Part shown: positions 51,842-60,770 of the stretch, piece after piece | Position numbering within the stretch: position 1 is the first letter of the stretch | How the letters are laid out: every line of letters starts with the position of its first letter | Assembly (NCBI GenBank): GCA_965115835.1 | Contig: OZ220471.1 | Coordinates: 1,426,001-1,490,000, forward strand | Source of the DNA: Foliamicus sp965115835 | GTDB taxonomy: Bacteria > Pseudomonadota > Gammaproteobacteria > Steroidobacterales > Foliamicaceae | Length of the DNA stretch: 64,000 bases | Direction: 5' to 3' | Translations under genes and position numbers: made by a program | The notes under the pieces: model-generated | What the model was told of the DNA's origin: nothing | The model's input: only the letters and a program-made list of their open reading frames with translations | The model's database searches: none

Positions 51842-53443
51842 TCAGCCCGGATGAGACTTCGGCTCGAAGAGGTCGGGTTGCCTGTCCGCTCCCTGTTTCG
51901 CCGGCGCACCCACAAGACGCGCAAGTCTGGCGGCTCGAACATTACCGAGTTCCTTCGGCTCAAGCTTGTGCAGGCCGCCACCGTAAACCCGCCCCTCTCC
52001 AAGCATTGCGCTCGGACAAATTTCATTGAGAAGCTGCCAGATCCGCTTCTTCAATTCAGGTCGCTGTTCAAGGATCCGCCCAACCCGCTCCCTCGGATAC
52101 AGCATCAGGTAGACATTCGCCGCCGTCGCCCGGGAATGATTCAGGATGAAACGGAACGGCCGGCCATTCTTCCCGTTGCTGCGTCCCAGGTAAGTGCAGA
52201 CGAACAGGGCGGGCGGACGTTGCTCCTGCGCGTACCAAGGCTTCCTGTGCCGGCAGAGATAACGCTTGGCAATATCCCGCGCCTTCCCTTCCTCCAGATA
52301 TCGCCATAATGCCGGATACCTCCTGCCGATCTCGACTTCTCCCAACCGGCAATCCAGGAGAAAAAGACGACGATCCAACACGGGATTGCCTGCGCCATCG
52401 GAAGCCACTTCATCCTCGGGAAGGTATCGCGGGCTTGGCAGTATCGGCCGGAACGCTTCGTGGGGCAGTTCGCGCCGCTCGATTTCTTCCGCCGTCAGAA
52501 TAAAGTAACTGTTGTCCCCGGTCACCAAACCGCGCTTGATTCTGAAGAAATCCCCGAGAACCGGAGTGGTGTCGCAACGATCAAGTCCCTCCTTTATCGG
52601 ATACCTTGTCCACTTGGGTTCCCGGCGCAACTCTTCCACTGCCACCAGACGCTCCACCTTCGGCTTGTTCAATGATCCGCCATAGGTAAACCGGACCGCC
52701 TGCTCCGGCTCTGGCGCTTCCTTGCGAAACCAGACAATCGCCGAGGACACGAGCGCATCGCCAAACTGAATATCGTTTGGATCGAAACGGTGGACATGCA
52801 AAAGCCGCACCTTGTCCAGCAGATAGCGCTTCACCGACCGGCCGTAATTCACGTCCATGAATTCGCTGGGTATCAGCCAGCCCGCAAGACCTCCGCTCGT
52901 CATCCAGGCGTGGCTCAGCCCGAGGAAGTAGCAATACAACCCGGCAAGCCCGTTGATCCCGACGCCACACGCTGATTGCGCGCGCACTCGCAGTCGCGGC
53001 TTCTCTCCGCTGCCGATGTGGTGATGGCGCACATACGGGGGATTGCAAACGAGAAGATTGAATCGTTGCGGCTCCGGCGGCGCGACAGCCTCGGTGAAAT
53101 CCTCCAGGCGGACCTCAAGCCCCGTACCCTCCCACAACCGCAACGCCGGAATGCCATAGTGCTCGTCGATTTCGTAACCCGCCGCAGCATCGATCCGGCT
53201 CTTCGGAAATACCTCAAGCAACGCCGAGTAGAAAGACCCCGTTCCCATGGCTGGATCAATGAAACGCACCTTCTTGCTCTTGCACAGAAGCCCCTCCGCA
53301 TAGCCCAGAATGTCCGTAGCAAGCCTTGTCGGCGTGGCGAATTGCCCCATCCTGTTTCTTTCTGTCCGGGTCTTGCGCGCGTCCAGCTTTTCCTGGAGCA
53401 AAACTCGACGCTCTTCCAACTCCGATGTCGAACGCCTGATCAT
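51842..53443 (-). CDS. DNA adenine methyltransferase of a XamI-like restriction system (533 aa)
   Basis: Motif I FIDPAMGTGSFYSALLEVF (near residue 62), an acidic EID after the next strand and motif IV CNPPYVRHHHIG (near 133), followed by a long target-recognition region, as in gamma-class N6-adenine enzymes. It starts at ATG 53443 immediately after the TAG of the endonuclease remnant, as a restriction-modification operon. The N-terminus (RMGQFATPTRLATDIL) is typical of this group. Its last ~40 codons are duplicated at 45828-45950. Characterised XamI recognises GTCGAC; the site here is not known. Confidence 0.87.
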   Translation of the reverse strand: MIRRSTSELEERRVLLQEKLDARKTRTERNRMGQFATPTRLATDILGYAEGLLCKSKKVRFIDPAMGTGSFYSALLEVFPKSRIDAAAGYEIDEHYGIPALRLWEGTGLEVRLEDFTEAVAPPEPQRFNLLVCNPPYVRHHHIGSGEKPRLRVRAQSACGVGINGLAGLYCYFLGLSHAWMTSGGLAGWLIPSEFMDVNYGRSVKRYLLDKVRLLHVHRFDPNDIQFGDALVSSAIVWFRKEAPEPEQAVRFTYGGSLNKPKVERLVAVEELRREPKWTRYPIKEGLDRCDTTPVLGDFFRIKRGLVTGDNSYFILTAEEIERRELPHEAFRPILPSPRYLPEDEVASDGAGNPVLDRRLFLLDCRLGEVEIGRRYPALWRYLEEGKARDIAKRYLCRHRKPWYAQEQRPPALFVCTYLGRSNGKNGRPFRFILNHSRATAANVYLMLYPRERVGRILEQRPELKKRIWQLLNEICPSAMLGEGRVYGGGLHKLEPKELGNVRAARLARLVGAPAKQGADRQPDLFEPKSHPG

Positions 53444-53818
53444 CTACAGCCCAAACTCCGCAAGCTCGTCAATGCGGTGTTCCCACACCCAGTCGATGCC
53501 TTCCGCAGCCTCGTATCCAAGATATCCGCTGTCAAAATACCCGCAGAGGAACAAGATGAACTGCACCTTGTCGCCATAAGTGCGGCGCAGTTGGTTCATC
53601 TTTGCCATTTCTTCCTTGCGCCGCTTGTTCACGTTGGTGAAGTCGCCCGCCGACTTCGCCTCCACAAGCAAGGGCAACTGGCCCTTCTTCGCACCCCTCG
53701 GCATCACCACCGCATCAACCGAAATGTTGACGGATCTTCCGGCGCCCTCCTGCTCCACCGGAACGTTCAGCCGAAACGAGAAGGTTCCCGGACTCAGCCT
53801 TTCGCGGCTTCCTTGCCA
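53444..53818 (-). pseudogene. XamI-like restriction endonuclease, 5'-truncated
   Basis: The open frame reads (from about 53818) RWQGSRERLSPGTFSFRLN, VPVEQEGAGRSVNISVDAVV, LPLLVEAKSAGDFTNVNKR, FILFLCGYFDSGYLGYEAA and EGIDWVWEHRID, the C-terminal part of XamI-type endonucleases, including the Glu-x-Lys of EAKSAG. The N-terminal half is missing; at its upper end it runs into the 3' end of ubiX in another frame. The first start codon is GTG 53758. As the remainder is about a third of a normal enzyme it is probably inactive, although the Asp/Glu-x-Lys core is retained. Confidence 0.8.
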
Positions 53819-54372
53819 CCGGGCCAGCGGCGCACCAGGCCCGTTTCCAGCCCGAACAGGTCCGCCAGCCTGCCGACCGTGTGGTTGACGATGTCCTCGA
53901 CGCTGCCCGGCCTGGCGTAGAAACCGGGAACCGGCGGGGCAACGACCACGCCCATCAGCGCCGCTTCGTGCATCAGGCGCAGATGGCCGGCGTGCAACGG
54001 CGTCTCGCGCGGCGCAAGCACCAGCCGGCGGCCTTCCTTCAGCGTGACGTCCGCCGCCCTTGCCAGCAGGTTCGACGCATGGGAATTGACGATTGCCGAG
54101 AGCGTCTTCATCGAGCAGGGCGCCACAACCATCCCGTCCGTGGGAAAGGAACCGCTGGCGATGGTGGCCGCCACATCGCTGTCCGCATGGACCGTGTCGG
54201 CCAGCGCCTCCACCTGCCGCACCTTCCAGTCGGTCTCGAGGGCAATGTTGACCTTGCCTCCGGCGCTGATGACCAGATGCGTTGACACCTCCGGCAACTC
54301 GCGCAACACCTCCAGCAAGCGAATACCGTAGATGGCGCCGCTGGCGCCCGAAATTCCGATGATGAGCCGCAT
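53794..54372 (-). CDS. ubiX: Flavin prenyltransferase UbiX
   Basis: 192 residues. GISGASGAIYGIRLLEVL, SGSFPTDGMVVAPCSMKTLSAI and RETPLHAGHLRLMHEAALMGVVV are UbiX motifs for FMN and dimethylallyl phosphate binding. It makes prenylated FMN, the cofactor of UbiD enzymes, including the one at 43744-45240. The last residues (PGGKEAAKG) replace the usual tail after LVRRW, where the endonuclease remnant begins, so the island junction touches this gene's 3' end. ATG 54372 lies 14 bases after the tRNA gene. Confidence 0.95.
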   Translation of the reverse strand: MRLIIGISGASGAIYGIRLLEVLRELPEVSTHLVISAGGKVNIALETDWKVRQVEALADTVHADSDVAATIASGSFPTDGMVVAPCSMKTLSAIVNSHASNLLARAADVTLKEGRRLVLAPRETPLHAGHLRLMHEAALMGVVVAPPVPGFYARPGSVEDIVNHTVGRLADLFGLETGLVRRWPGGKEAAKG

Positions 54373-54386
54373 GGGAATCCTGAAGA

Positions 54387-54462
<76 letters not shown>

Positions 54463-54664
54463 CGGTCCGGCCGCGGCCCGAGCCGGAGCGCACCGCTGTG
54501 CTTCCCGAGCGCGCCGCCGCGCCTGAACGCACGAATTGTACCGCAAGGCCGTATTGCGCGATTTTTCGATGAACACGCGCAATTGGCGGCTTCGGAGCAG
54601 CCCGCTTTCCCACTATCGTTGCAATCCAGCGCCCGCGGCAACGGCGCATGCAAGGGAGCGCAAG

Positions 54665-55186
54665 ATGCGCGGCTTTACGCTGATGGAAATTCTGGTCACC
54701 CTGACCGTCACCACCATTGCGGTTCTGCTTACCCAACCCGTGATCGCAACCGGAATGCTCAATCTGCAGCGGAGCACGACGGTCAACGGATTGATCCGCA
54801 GCCTGCACTTCGCTCGCCGGTCGGCCGCCGAGCGGGGCCGGAACACGATTTTGTGCGCCAGTTCCGACGGCCAGGGGTGCAACGGCAGCGAACGCTGGGG
54901 TTCCGGATGGATCGTGCACGATGGGCCGCACCAGACAGCACCCTATGCGCCACCCTCGGGTTCGATCCTGCACCGATCACGCGCGGGGACCGGTCTCGCC
55001 ATCAGCGCCAACCGCACCCAGTTCGTGTTCCGGCCGTTTCGCGGGCGCTCCACCAACGGCACGCTGGTCGTGTGCGACCGGCGCGGCAGTGCCGAAGCGC
55101 GCGCAGTAATCGTCAACAATATCGGGCGGCCGCGCCTTGCCCGAACCACCAGCGGCGGGGATCCCCTTGCCTGTCCCTCCGCCTGA
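54665..55186 (+). CDS. fimT: Type IV minor prepilin, FimT/GspH family (173 aa)
   Basis: ATG 54665 with AAGGGAG upstream. The prepilin leader is very short (MRG), cleaved before FTLMEILVTLTVTTIAVLL with Glu at position 5 of the mature protein. The globular part has several glycines and a cysteine pair (ILCASSDGQGCNG), as in FimT. It opens a five-gene minor-pilin cluster that primes type IV pilus assembly and, in some bacteria, DNA uptake. The following gene begins inside its 3' end. Confidence 0.88.
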   Translation: MRGFTLMEILVTLTVTTIAVLLTQPVIATGMLNLQRSTTVNGLIRSLHFARRSAAERGRNTILCASSDGQGCNGSERWGSGWIVHDGPHQTAPYAPPSGSILHRSRAGTGLAISANRTQFVFRPFRGRSTNGTLVVCDRRGSAEARAVIVNNIGRPRLARTTSGGDPLACPSA

Positions 55187-55541
55187 ATCCGCGCGGGGTT
55201 TCAGTCTCACCGAATGCCTCCTGGCGGTCGCCCTGTTCAGTTTCGGACTGCTCGGCGCCGGGGCGCTGATCACGGAACGGCTGCGCGAAGCCCGCGCGGC
55301 GCACCATTATTTCCTGGCGGGAATGCTGGCGCAGGATCTTGCGGTGCGCATCCAGTCCAGCCCGCAGGCGGCAATAGCCGGTCGGTTTCAAGAGTGGCAG
55401 GCGCAGGCGTCCGGCAGTCTTCCGGGGCTGGAATGCACCGTAACGCCACTGGGCGGCAGGCCGGCGGCATACCGTGTGGAGTTGCGCTGGCCTTCGGGCG
55501 CCGGGGATTCGGGCCGTCTGGTGATCTGGCTGGGCCGATGA
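55167..55541 (+). CDS. pilV: Type IV minor prepilin, PilV family (124 aa)
   Basis: The mature start is GFSLTECLLAVALFSFGLLGAGAL, a prepilin motif with Glu5. No ATG or GTG exists in the right place; TTG 55167 with GGGGA five bases upstream gives a 13-residue leader and is preferred over TTG 55137. The end overlaps pilW by 4 bases (ATGA). PilV stabilises pilus initiation complexes. The protein is short for the family (often 150-185), the C-terminal part being reduced. Confidence 0.82.
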   Translation: MPVPPPESARGFSLTECLLAVALFSFGLLGAGALITERLREARAAHHYFLAGMLAQDLAVRIQSSPQAAIAGRFQEWQAQASGSLPGLECTVTPLGGRPAAYRVELRWPSGAGDSGRLVIWLGR

Positions 55542-56449
55542 ACCGCAGTCGCTCCGGCGAACGGGGCAGCAGCCTGGCCGAACTGATGGTGGCGCTGGGC
55601 GTTTCCAGCATCCTCTTGCTGGGCGTGTTCGCCTCGGCCCAGCAACTTCGTCTGGCCACCCGGGCCGCGGACAACCTGCACAAGCTGGAGGAACAGGCGC
55701 GGTTCGTGCAGGACTTCCTGCGCGCCGACATACGCTCGGCAGGATTTTGGGGACTGCATGCCGATGCGAAGGCGGTTCGACCCGGTCCGGGTGTAACCGC
55801 GCGCTGCGGCGGCAGCAACGCCACCGGCTGGATCCTTCAGTTGGACAGTCAGGTGGCCGCGGTCGACGACGGCTGGAACATGCCCTGCCCTCCCTTCCGC
55901 AACCGGCGCCAGCCGCGAACCGATGTGCTGGAAATACGGCGGGCGGACCTTTCCGTTTCGGGCGCGGACGCGCGCAAGGTGCAGATTCTCTCGTCACGGC
56001 GCGAGGCCGTGGTCTTTGCCGCGGGCGCGCCGCCGGAACTGCCCGGCGCGACGGAACTGCGCGACTTGCGGGTCCATGCCTGGTACGTATCGGCTGCGTC
56101 CAGCCAGGATTCGGATACCCCGTCGCTGCGCCGCAAGACCCTGGGTAGCGGCGGCCTGATCCGGGACGAGGAAATCCTTGCGGGCGTCGAGGATCTGCAA
56201 ATCCGTCTGGCCCTGGATTCCGATCTCGACGGTTTGGCCGACCGTGTAGTCGATCCCGCGGATCTACCGGGGGCCGGCGAACGTGTGGTTGCAGTGCATT
56301 TCTGGTTGCTGCTGCAAAACGACGAGCCGGAAGCCGACTATCGGGACCGCAAGACATACGCCTACGCCGGTCAGGCCCCCAGGCGCTTCCATGACGGCAG
56401 GCGACGGCTGCTGATAACGGGAAGCGAGGCAGTGGCCAATGCGCGCTGA
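55538..56449 (+). CDS. pilW: Type IV minor prepilin, PilW family (303 aa)
   Basis: The leader MNRSRSGERG precedes SSLAELMVALGVSSILLLGVFA with Glu5, a type III prepilin site lacking the usual Phe1. The large C-terminal domain contains FVQDFLRADIRSAGFWG, the PilW signature segment, paired cysteines (ARCGG, MPCPPF) and VVAVHFWLLL near the end. The ATG overlaps the stop of pilV and its own 3' end overlaps pilX by 11 bases. Confidence 0.88.
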   Translation: MNRSRSGERGSSLAELMVALGVSSILLLGVFASAQQLRLATRAADNLHKLEEQARFVQDFLRADIRSAGFWGLHADAKAVRPGPGVTARCGGSNATGWILQLDSQVAAVDDGWNMPCPPFRNRRQPRTDVLEIRRADLSVSGADARKVQILSSRREAVVFAAGAPPELPGATELRDLRVHAWYVSAASSQDSDTPSLRRKTLGSGGLIRDEEILAGVEDLQIRLALDSDLDGLADRVVDPADLPGAGERVVAVHFWLLLQNDEPEADYRDRKTYAYAGQAPRRFHDGRRRLLITGSEAVANAR

Positions 56450-56972
56450 TCGCCTCCGGCGCGAAAGCGGGGTGGTAATGGCCGCGGTCCTGACGATGCT
56501 GGCTGCCCTCTCGCTGCTGGCCGTCGCCGGCAAGGGAGACACGGCGCTGCAATGGGCGCAGGTACGCAACGCGCGCGATTACGACGAGGCCTTGCGGCTG
56601 GCCGACACGGGCATCGCCCGAGCGCTTGCTGCAGGCCGTTTCAGCCTGACCGGCAGCGATTCCGGACGCTATTGCCGGATCCAGTCGCGATGCGTCGAGT
56701 GGACTGTTCGTCATGTCGAAACCACCCCTGTGCCGCAAGGGCTGGAGCGGGAACCGGAGCCGTGGCGCGCCTTGCATTTTGAAGTCGTCGCCGAGGCCGG
56801 CGCCGGGCGGCACGCTCGCGTTCCCGTGGTGCTCGGATTCCTGGTAATCGCTCCGGGCGAACCGGACGCGCCCCTTCCGGCGGCGATCCGGACCTGCAAC
56901 AGCGCCGACGATTGTCCGCAAGGCAGCGCAGGGCCGCCGATCCGGCGCTACTGGCGAGAGGTGGAAGAATGA
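56439..56972 (+). CDS. pilX: Type IV minor pilin-like, PilX family (177 aa)
   Basis: The N-terminus RRESGVVMAAVLTMLAALSLLAVA is prepilin-like but lacks Glu5, as is common for PilX. A segment with QVRNARDYDEALRLADTGIARALA is a typical PilX helix. Cysteines CRIQSRC and CNSADDC could form two disulfides. It overlaps pilW and is joined to pilE by ATGA. Family assignment rests mainly on gene order and the N-terminal helix. Confidence 0.8.
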   Translation: MRADRLRRESGVVMAAVLTMLAALSLLAVAGKGDTALQWAQVRNARDYDEALRLADTGIARALAAGRFSLTGSDSGRYCRIQSRCVEWTVRHVETTPVPQGLEREPEPWRALHFEVVAEAGAGRHARVPVVLGFLVIAPGEPDAPLPAAIRTCNSADDCPQGSAGPPIRRYWREVEE

Positions 56973-57499
56973 ACCTGCGCAGACCCCTTCCCGCACATGG
57001 CCAGCGTTCGTGGCCGGATCGCGACGGCGCCGATTGCAAGCGCCATGGCGCCGCCCGGGCCGGCGGTTTCAGCCTGACGGAATTGCTGGTGGCGCTGGCC
57101 ATCCTGGCGCTGCTGGCAGCCGTTGCGGCGCCTATATGGAACCGCCAGATGGAACAAACGCGACGCCTGGACGCCACCGATGCGCTGCTGCGCATTGCCG
57201 TTGCCCAGGAGCGCTACTACCTGGAGAACGGGCGCTATGCGAACGCCGCCGAGTTGGCGGCGACGCCTCCGGCAGGCTTGGGAATCACCGGGACGGAGCG
57301 CGGATACTACTCGCTCGAACTGCAGGCGCTTGAGGGCGATCCCGCGCTGGGTTATCAGGCGCGGGCCATCGCGCGGCGTCCGGGCGTTCAGGCTGGCGAC
57401 GAGACCTGCCGTATCCTTGCGCTCGATTCCACCGGGCAGCGCTCGGCGGAAACCGCCGGCGGAGAAGACAGCAGCCGAGCCTGCTGGTCCCGGCTGTAA
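56969..57499 (+). CDS. pilE: Type IV pilin, PilE family (176 aa)
   Basis: A long leader (33 residues, rich in Arg) is cleaved at AGG-FSLTELLVALAILALLAAVAAPIW, a consensus prepilin site with Glu5. The C-terminal domain has QERYYLENGRYANAAELA and GYYSLELQAL and ends with a cysteine pair (ETCRI, RACW), as in PilE minor pilins. It ends the cluster. The large pilY1 gene, usually placed between pilX and pilE, is absent. It converges with the TonB receptor gene across 118 bases. Confidence 0.88.
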   Translation: MNLRRPLPAHGQRSWPDRDGADCKRHGAARAGGFSLTELLVALAILALLAAVAAPIWNRQMEQTRRLDATDALLRIAVAQERYYLENGRYANAAELAATPPAGLGITGTERGYYSLELQALEGDPALGYQARAIARRPGVQAGDETCRILALDSTGQRSAETAGGEDSSRACWSRL

Positions 57500-57617
57500 C
57501 CCGGCATACCCTCCCAATCGAGGGAAAGCAGCGGTCGCTGTGCGAAGCCCGCAGCCGCGCCAAACTGTTCTTTCCCGCCGCCGACAGCGCCGCGGCAGGC
57601 ATTGCGCGCAAACAGCG

Positions 57618-60600
57618 CTACATCTGCACGTTCAGTTCCAGGAAGAACACCTGACCGCGCGCATCCCAGCGCGTGGGGTCGTACGGCGCATTGTCTTCGG
57701 AATACCGAATCGGCGCGGCCCGGTCCAACACGTTACGGCCGCCAGCGCGGATCCGCAGCCCGTTGTCCATGGACAAGGTGAGCGTGAAGTCCACCGTGGC
57801 CAATGACGAAACGTACATCTCGAAGGTCTGGCCGCGTTCTGTGCAGCGGGTTCCGGGAAGCGCCAGATCCGCAGACGAGCACCGCGGGCTGTCCTGGGTG
57901 TAGCCCGGGCTGTAGTACGCGTATATGTCGGCGGCCCATCGTCCCCGGGTCCAGGTGAGCGAAGCGTCCCATTGGTACAGGTCGTTGCCTTTCTGGGCGC
58001 CGAGCGCGGTCTGGATCTCCTGCCCCGCCGCTATCTGGTAGTAGTCGTCGAGATAACGGTGATAGCCGAGGCGCGACATGAAACCGCCGAAGGCCGTGTC
58101 GAACGAATACTCCAGTTCGGTGTAGATGCTCGCGTTCAACTGCTCGGCAATATTGAATTCCCGAATGTTGACGGCCACCAGGTCGCCGCGCTCGTTGCGT
58201 ACCGCGATTTCGGGAAGGCCCAGAACGAGGTCCGGGCGGCGCTGCACATAGCTGCCGGAATTCTGGATCTTGTCGGTAAAATCCACTTTCTCCCAGCGGA
58301 GCTGCCAGCGCATCCCCGGTAGCGCCGGAACGGCCCAGTCCAGACTCGCCGAGTAGTTGTCGGAGGATTCCTCGCGGACATCCGCAGCGTATGCGTTCGT
58401 GATTCGCCTGACGCTGCCCCGCACAATCTCGGTGGGTCCGTCAGGATCAAAGGGATCAATGCACTCAACGCCCGAGAAACACCGGAAATCGAACTCACCG
58501 GGGTTGTAGGGACCGAACAGATCTTGCCACGAAGGCGCCTTGTAGTTGCGCTGCCAGGACAGGCGCACAGTGAAATCGGCTGCGGGCTTGTACTGAATCC
58601 CGATGCGCGGGCTGATGCGGCCAAACTCGGCGGTATGCAGATTGGGATCGACATCGCGCAACGCCCGTGTGGTTTCCACACTGGCAAAGCCTTCGTCCGG
58701 ATCCCAGTACCACAAGCGCACAGGAACCCGGGTGTCGTACAGCCCACCCAGAGAACCCGTGGACGAGTGCGTACTCCGGCTGGCCTGAAGGGTGAGGACC
58801 AGGGAGTTCAGGCCGGGCCGCGCGTTGTCCGGGCCGAAGAAAGGCAGCGCCAATTCCACCGCGAAGGATTGCGCATCGCGAGTGGGACGCTCGACACCCG
58901 CCGAACCCAGCAGCGAACTTTCATCGCGGAACCTGTCAGCGCCCGAGCTGCTGATCGCCTCGAAATCAAGGTAAACGCTTTGCCGATAATAAATGATGTT
59001 CTCCCGGTGCTCTCCGCGCACGGCGTACGTTACTGCCCCTCCCCACATGTCGAAAAAATTGCCTCGCAAGGTGGCGGTGTACTGGCGCGTCTCGTTCACG
59101 CCCCGGAAAGGGCCGTCGGCTTGCGTCAGCAGATCGTTGAACGCCGAGCCCTGGACCGTGCCGTCACCGAAGAAATTGAGCGCGCGGCTCGGGTCGGAAC
59201 TGGAAAGCGCCTCGTACCAGGCCTCGGCCGTGGGATCGAAGAAGGGGCGACGGCTCTTGATCGCGAACCTGCTGGTGTCCCGCCACGACTTGGCGCGGTT
59301 GATCTCCACCTGCAATTCCTGAGTGGATCCGAGCGCCTCGAAGTTCCAGATCAGTCCGGCAGCAATGCTGAGGTTTTCGTTCTCCGACTCGTTGAAAGGA
59401 CTCGGCATCAGGCCGGTTGCGGTTTCACGCACCGGAACATATCGAACCAGCATGTGCTTGCCAAAGGGGTTCCAGGCGTTGCTGGCCGGAACAATGACCT
59501 GGAAGGAGTCTGCGCTGCCGGAGTCGTCGCGAAACGACTCGTCCAGCGACCACAGGACATCCGCATGGACGCGGATATCCTCATTGATGTACTGCTCCGC
59601 CCGAAGCTTCAGAGAAGTGGCGGTGGAATCCAGGCCGTTGTAGCGGGCGACTTCATCAAGGGGGAGCGGTGATTCGTTGTAGCCAAAGGTGAGGAAATCG
59701 TCCACCGTAGCCCCTTCCCCACTGTGGCCGGCAGGCAACTGGTAATAGGGACCCGAAAAGCTGGCGCACCGGTAAGTTGGCGGTCGAGGCTCCTGATCCG
59801 GGTCCCAGACAGGCCGCACCCACGGAATCTTCCGCAGTTCGCATGCGATGCCTGGCTGTCCGGTGTTTTTGATTCGTTCATCGAACCCCGATTCCGGCCC
59901 GAAAAGGGGACGGAAATCGAGACTGTCATAGCCGGTCCTGGCATTGAGGATGGGCTTGGAAGTGCGGCGTGAAAGCACCGCGGAGGCGCTCCCGCTGCCC
60001 CAGGCCCAGCCGGCGTTGATGCTCGCCGTGGTGCTGTCGGCATCGGTAGAGCTCGATTCGTGGCGCCAGGTGGCCGACAGGCCACGATAGTCCCTCCTGG
60101 TGATGAAGTTCACCACCCCGCCGATGGCGTCCGTGCCGTACACCGCCGAGGCGCCGCCCAACTGGATATCAACCCGCTCAATGGCGGACAGCGGCACGTT
60201 CAGGAGGTTCACGAAGTCCGCTTCCTGCCCTCCGGTGCCCGCGATCCGCCGCCCGTCCAGCAGCACCAGCGTATTGGGCGAACCCAGGCCGCGCAGGTTG
60301 ACCGTGGAAACGCCTATCTGCTGGCTCCCCCTGATCAGCGAGTCAAGGTCCAGGCCGCCGGAAGCAGTAACACGTCTGGCCTCACTGTCGCTCCCGCCGA
60401 ACGACTGCGTGCTGATGGAAGGGAAGGCCCAGGGCATCCTGCGAAAGAATTCCTCCAGACTGGACACGCCCCGCCGGGCAATATCCTCGGCGGTGAAGCT
60501 GTACACTTGGGCGCTGGGGTCGCCACCGATCAGCCGCGAGCCGGTCACCACCTGCGTGGCCAGTTCGACCGGCGCCTCTTCCTCCCCGACTTCATCGGCG

Positions 60601-60770
60601 GCCCCGGTCTCAACAACCGCCTCAGGCTTGTCTACCCCCCCCCCCCCTTCGTCGACCGTATCGGCGTCCTGCTCCTGCGCCGCAGCGACCGCCACGCCCA
60701 GCGACAGCAACGCCGCCGCCAACCCGGACAAGACATATTGCCCGACTGCTTCCGCAATGTTCTTCTTCAT
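57618..60770 (-). CDS. Large TonB-dependent receptor with homopolymer tract (1050 aa)
   Basis: GGGGGAAACC precedes ATG 60770. The signal peptide (VLSGLAAALLSLGVAVAAA) is followed by an acidic linker containing four glycines encoded by 13 consecutive G (60647-60635), then TonB box-like ATQVVTGSRL, a plug (LRGLGSPNTLVLLDGRRIAG; IQLGGASAVYGTDAIGGVVNFITRR) and a long barrel ending in M after ELNVQ. This is the large receptor type often used for oligosaccharides or peptides; ligand unknown. The tract is in frame as given. A change of one G would stop translation early. Confidence 0.92.
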   Translation of the reverse strand: MKKNIAEAVGQYVLSGLAAALLSLGVAVAAAQEQDADTVDEGGGGVDKPEAVVETGAADEVGEEEAPVELATQVVTGSRLIGGDPSAQVYSFTAEDIARRGVSSLEEFFRRMPWAFPSISTQSFGGSDSEARRVTASGGLDLDSLIRGSQQIGVSTVNLRGLGSPNTLVLLDGRRIAGTGGQEADFVNLLNVPLSAIERVDIQLGGASAVYGTDAIGGVVNFITRRDYRGLSATWRHESSSTDADSTTASINAGWAWGSGSASAVLSRRTSKPILNARTGYDSLDFRPLFGPESGFDERIKNTGQPGIACELRKIPWVRPVWDPDQEPRPPTYRCASFSGPYYQLPAGHSGEGATVDDFLTFGYNESPLPLDEVARYNGLDSTATSLKLRAEQYINEDIRVHADVLWSLDESFRDDSGSADSFQVIVPASNAWNPFGKHMLVRYVPVRETATGLMPSPFNESENENLSIAAGLIWNFEALGSTQELQVEINRAKSWRDTSRFAIKSRRPFFDPTAEAWYEALSSSDPSRALNFFGDGTVQGSAFNDLLTQADGPFRGVNETRQYTATLRGNFFDMWGGAVTYAVRGEHRENIIYYRQSVYLDFEAISSSGADRFRDESSLLGSAGVERPTRDAQSFAVELALPFFGPDNARPGLNSLVLTLQASRSTHSSTGSLGGLYDTRVPVRLWYWDPDEGFASVETTRALRDVDPNLHTAEFGRISPRIGIQYKPAADFTVRLSWQRNYKAPSWQDLFGPYNPGEFDFRCFSGVECIDPFDPDGPTEIVRGSVRRITNAYAADVREESSDNYSASLDWAVPALPGMRWQLRWEKVDFTDKIQNSGSYVQRRPDLVLGLPEIAVRNERGDLVAVNIREFNIAEQLNASIYTELEYSFDTAFGGFMSRLGYHRYLDDYYQIAAGQEIQTALGAQKGNDLYQWDASLTWTRGRWAADIYAYYSPGYTQDSPRCSSADLALPGTRCTERGQTFEMYVSSLATVDFTLTLSMDNGLRIRAGGRNVLDRAAPIRYSEDNAPYDPTRWDARGQVFFLELNVQM
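60635..60647. repeat. 13-base poly-C/poly-G tract inside receptor gene
   Basis: Thirteen C on the plus strand (G on the coding strand), at codons 42-46 of the TonB receptor gene, immediately after the signal peptide. It is the longest mononucleotide run I saw in the window and has the length at which slipped-strand mispairing is known to switch genes. Confidence 0.85.

Noticed and set aside
51801..52309. Extended C-terminus of the BglII-like endonuclease frame
   Set aside because: It runs antisense over the 3' end of the methyltransferase and exists only because of the frameshift in the G5 run.
57500..57617. Terminator between pilE and the TonB receptor
   Set aside because: Only a 5-base stem (ccctc/gaggg, 57509-57524) is visible, with no T-run on either side.
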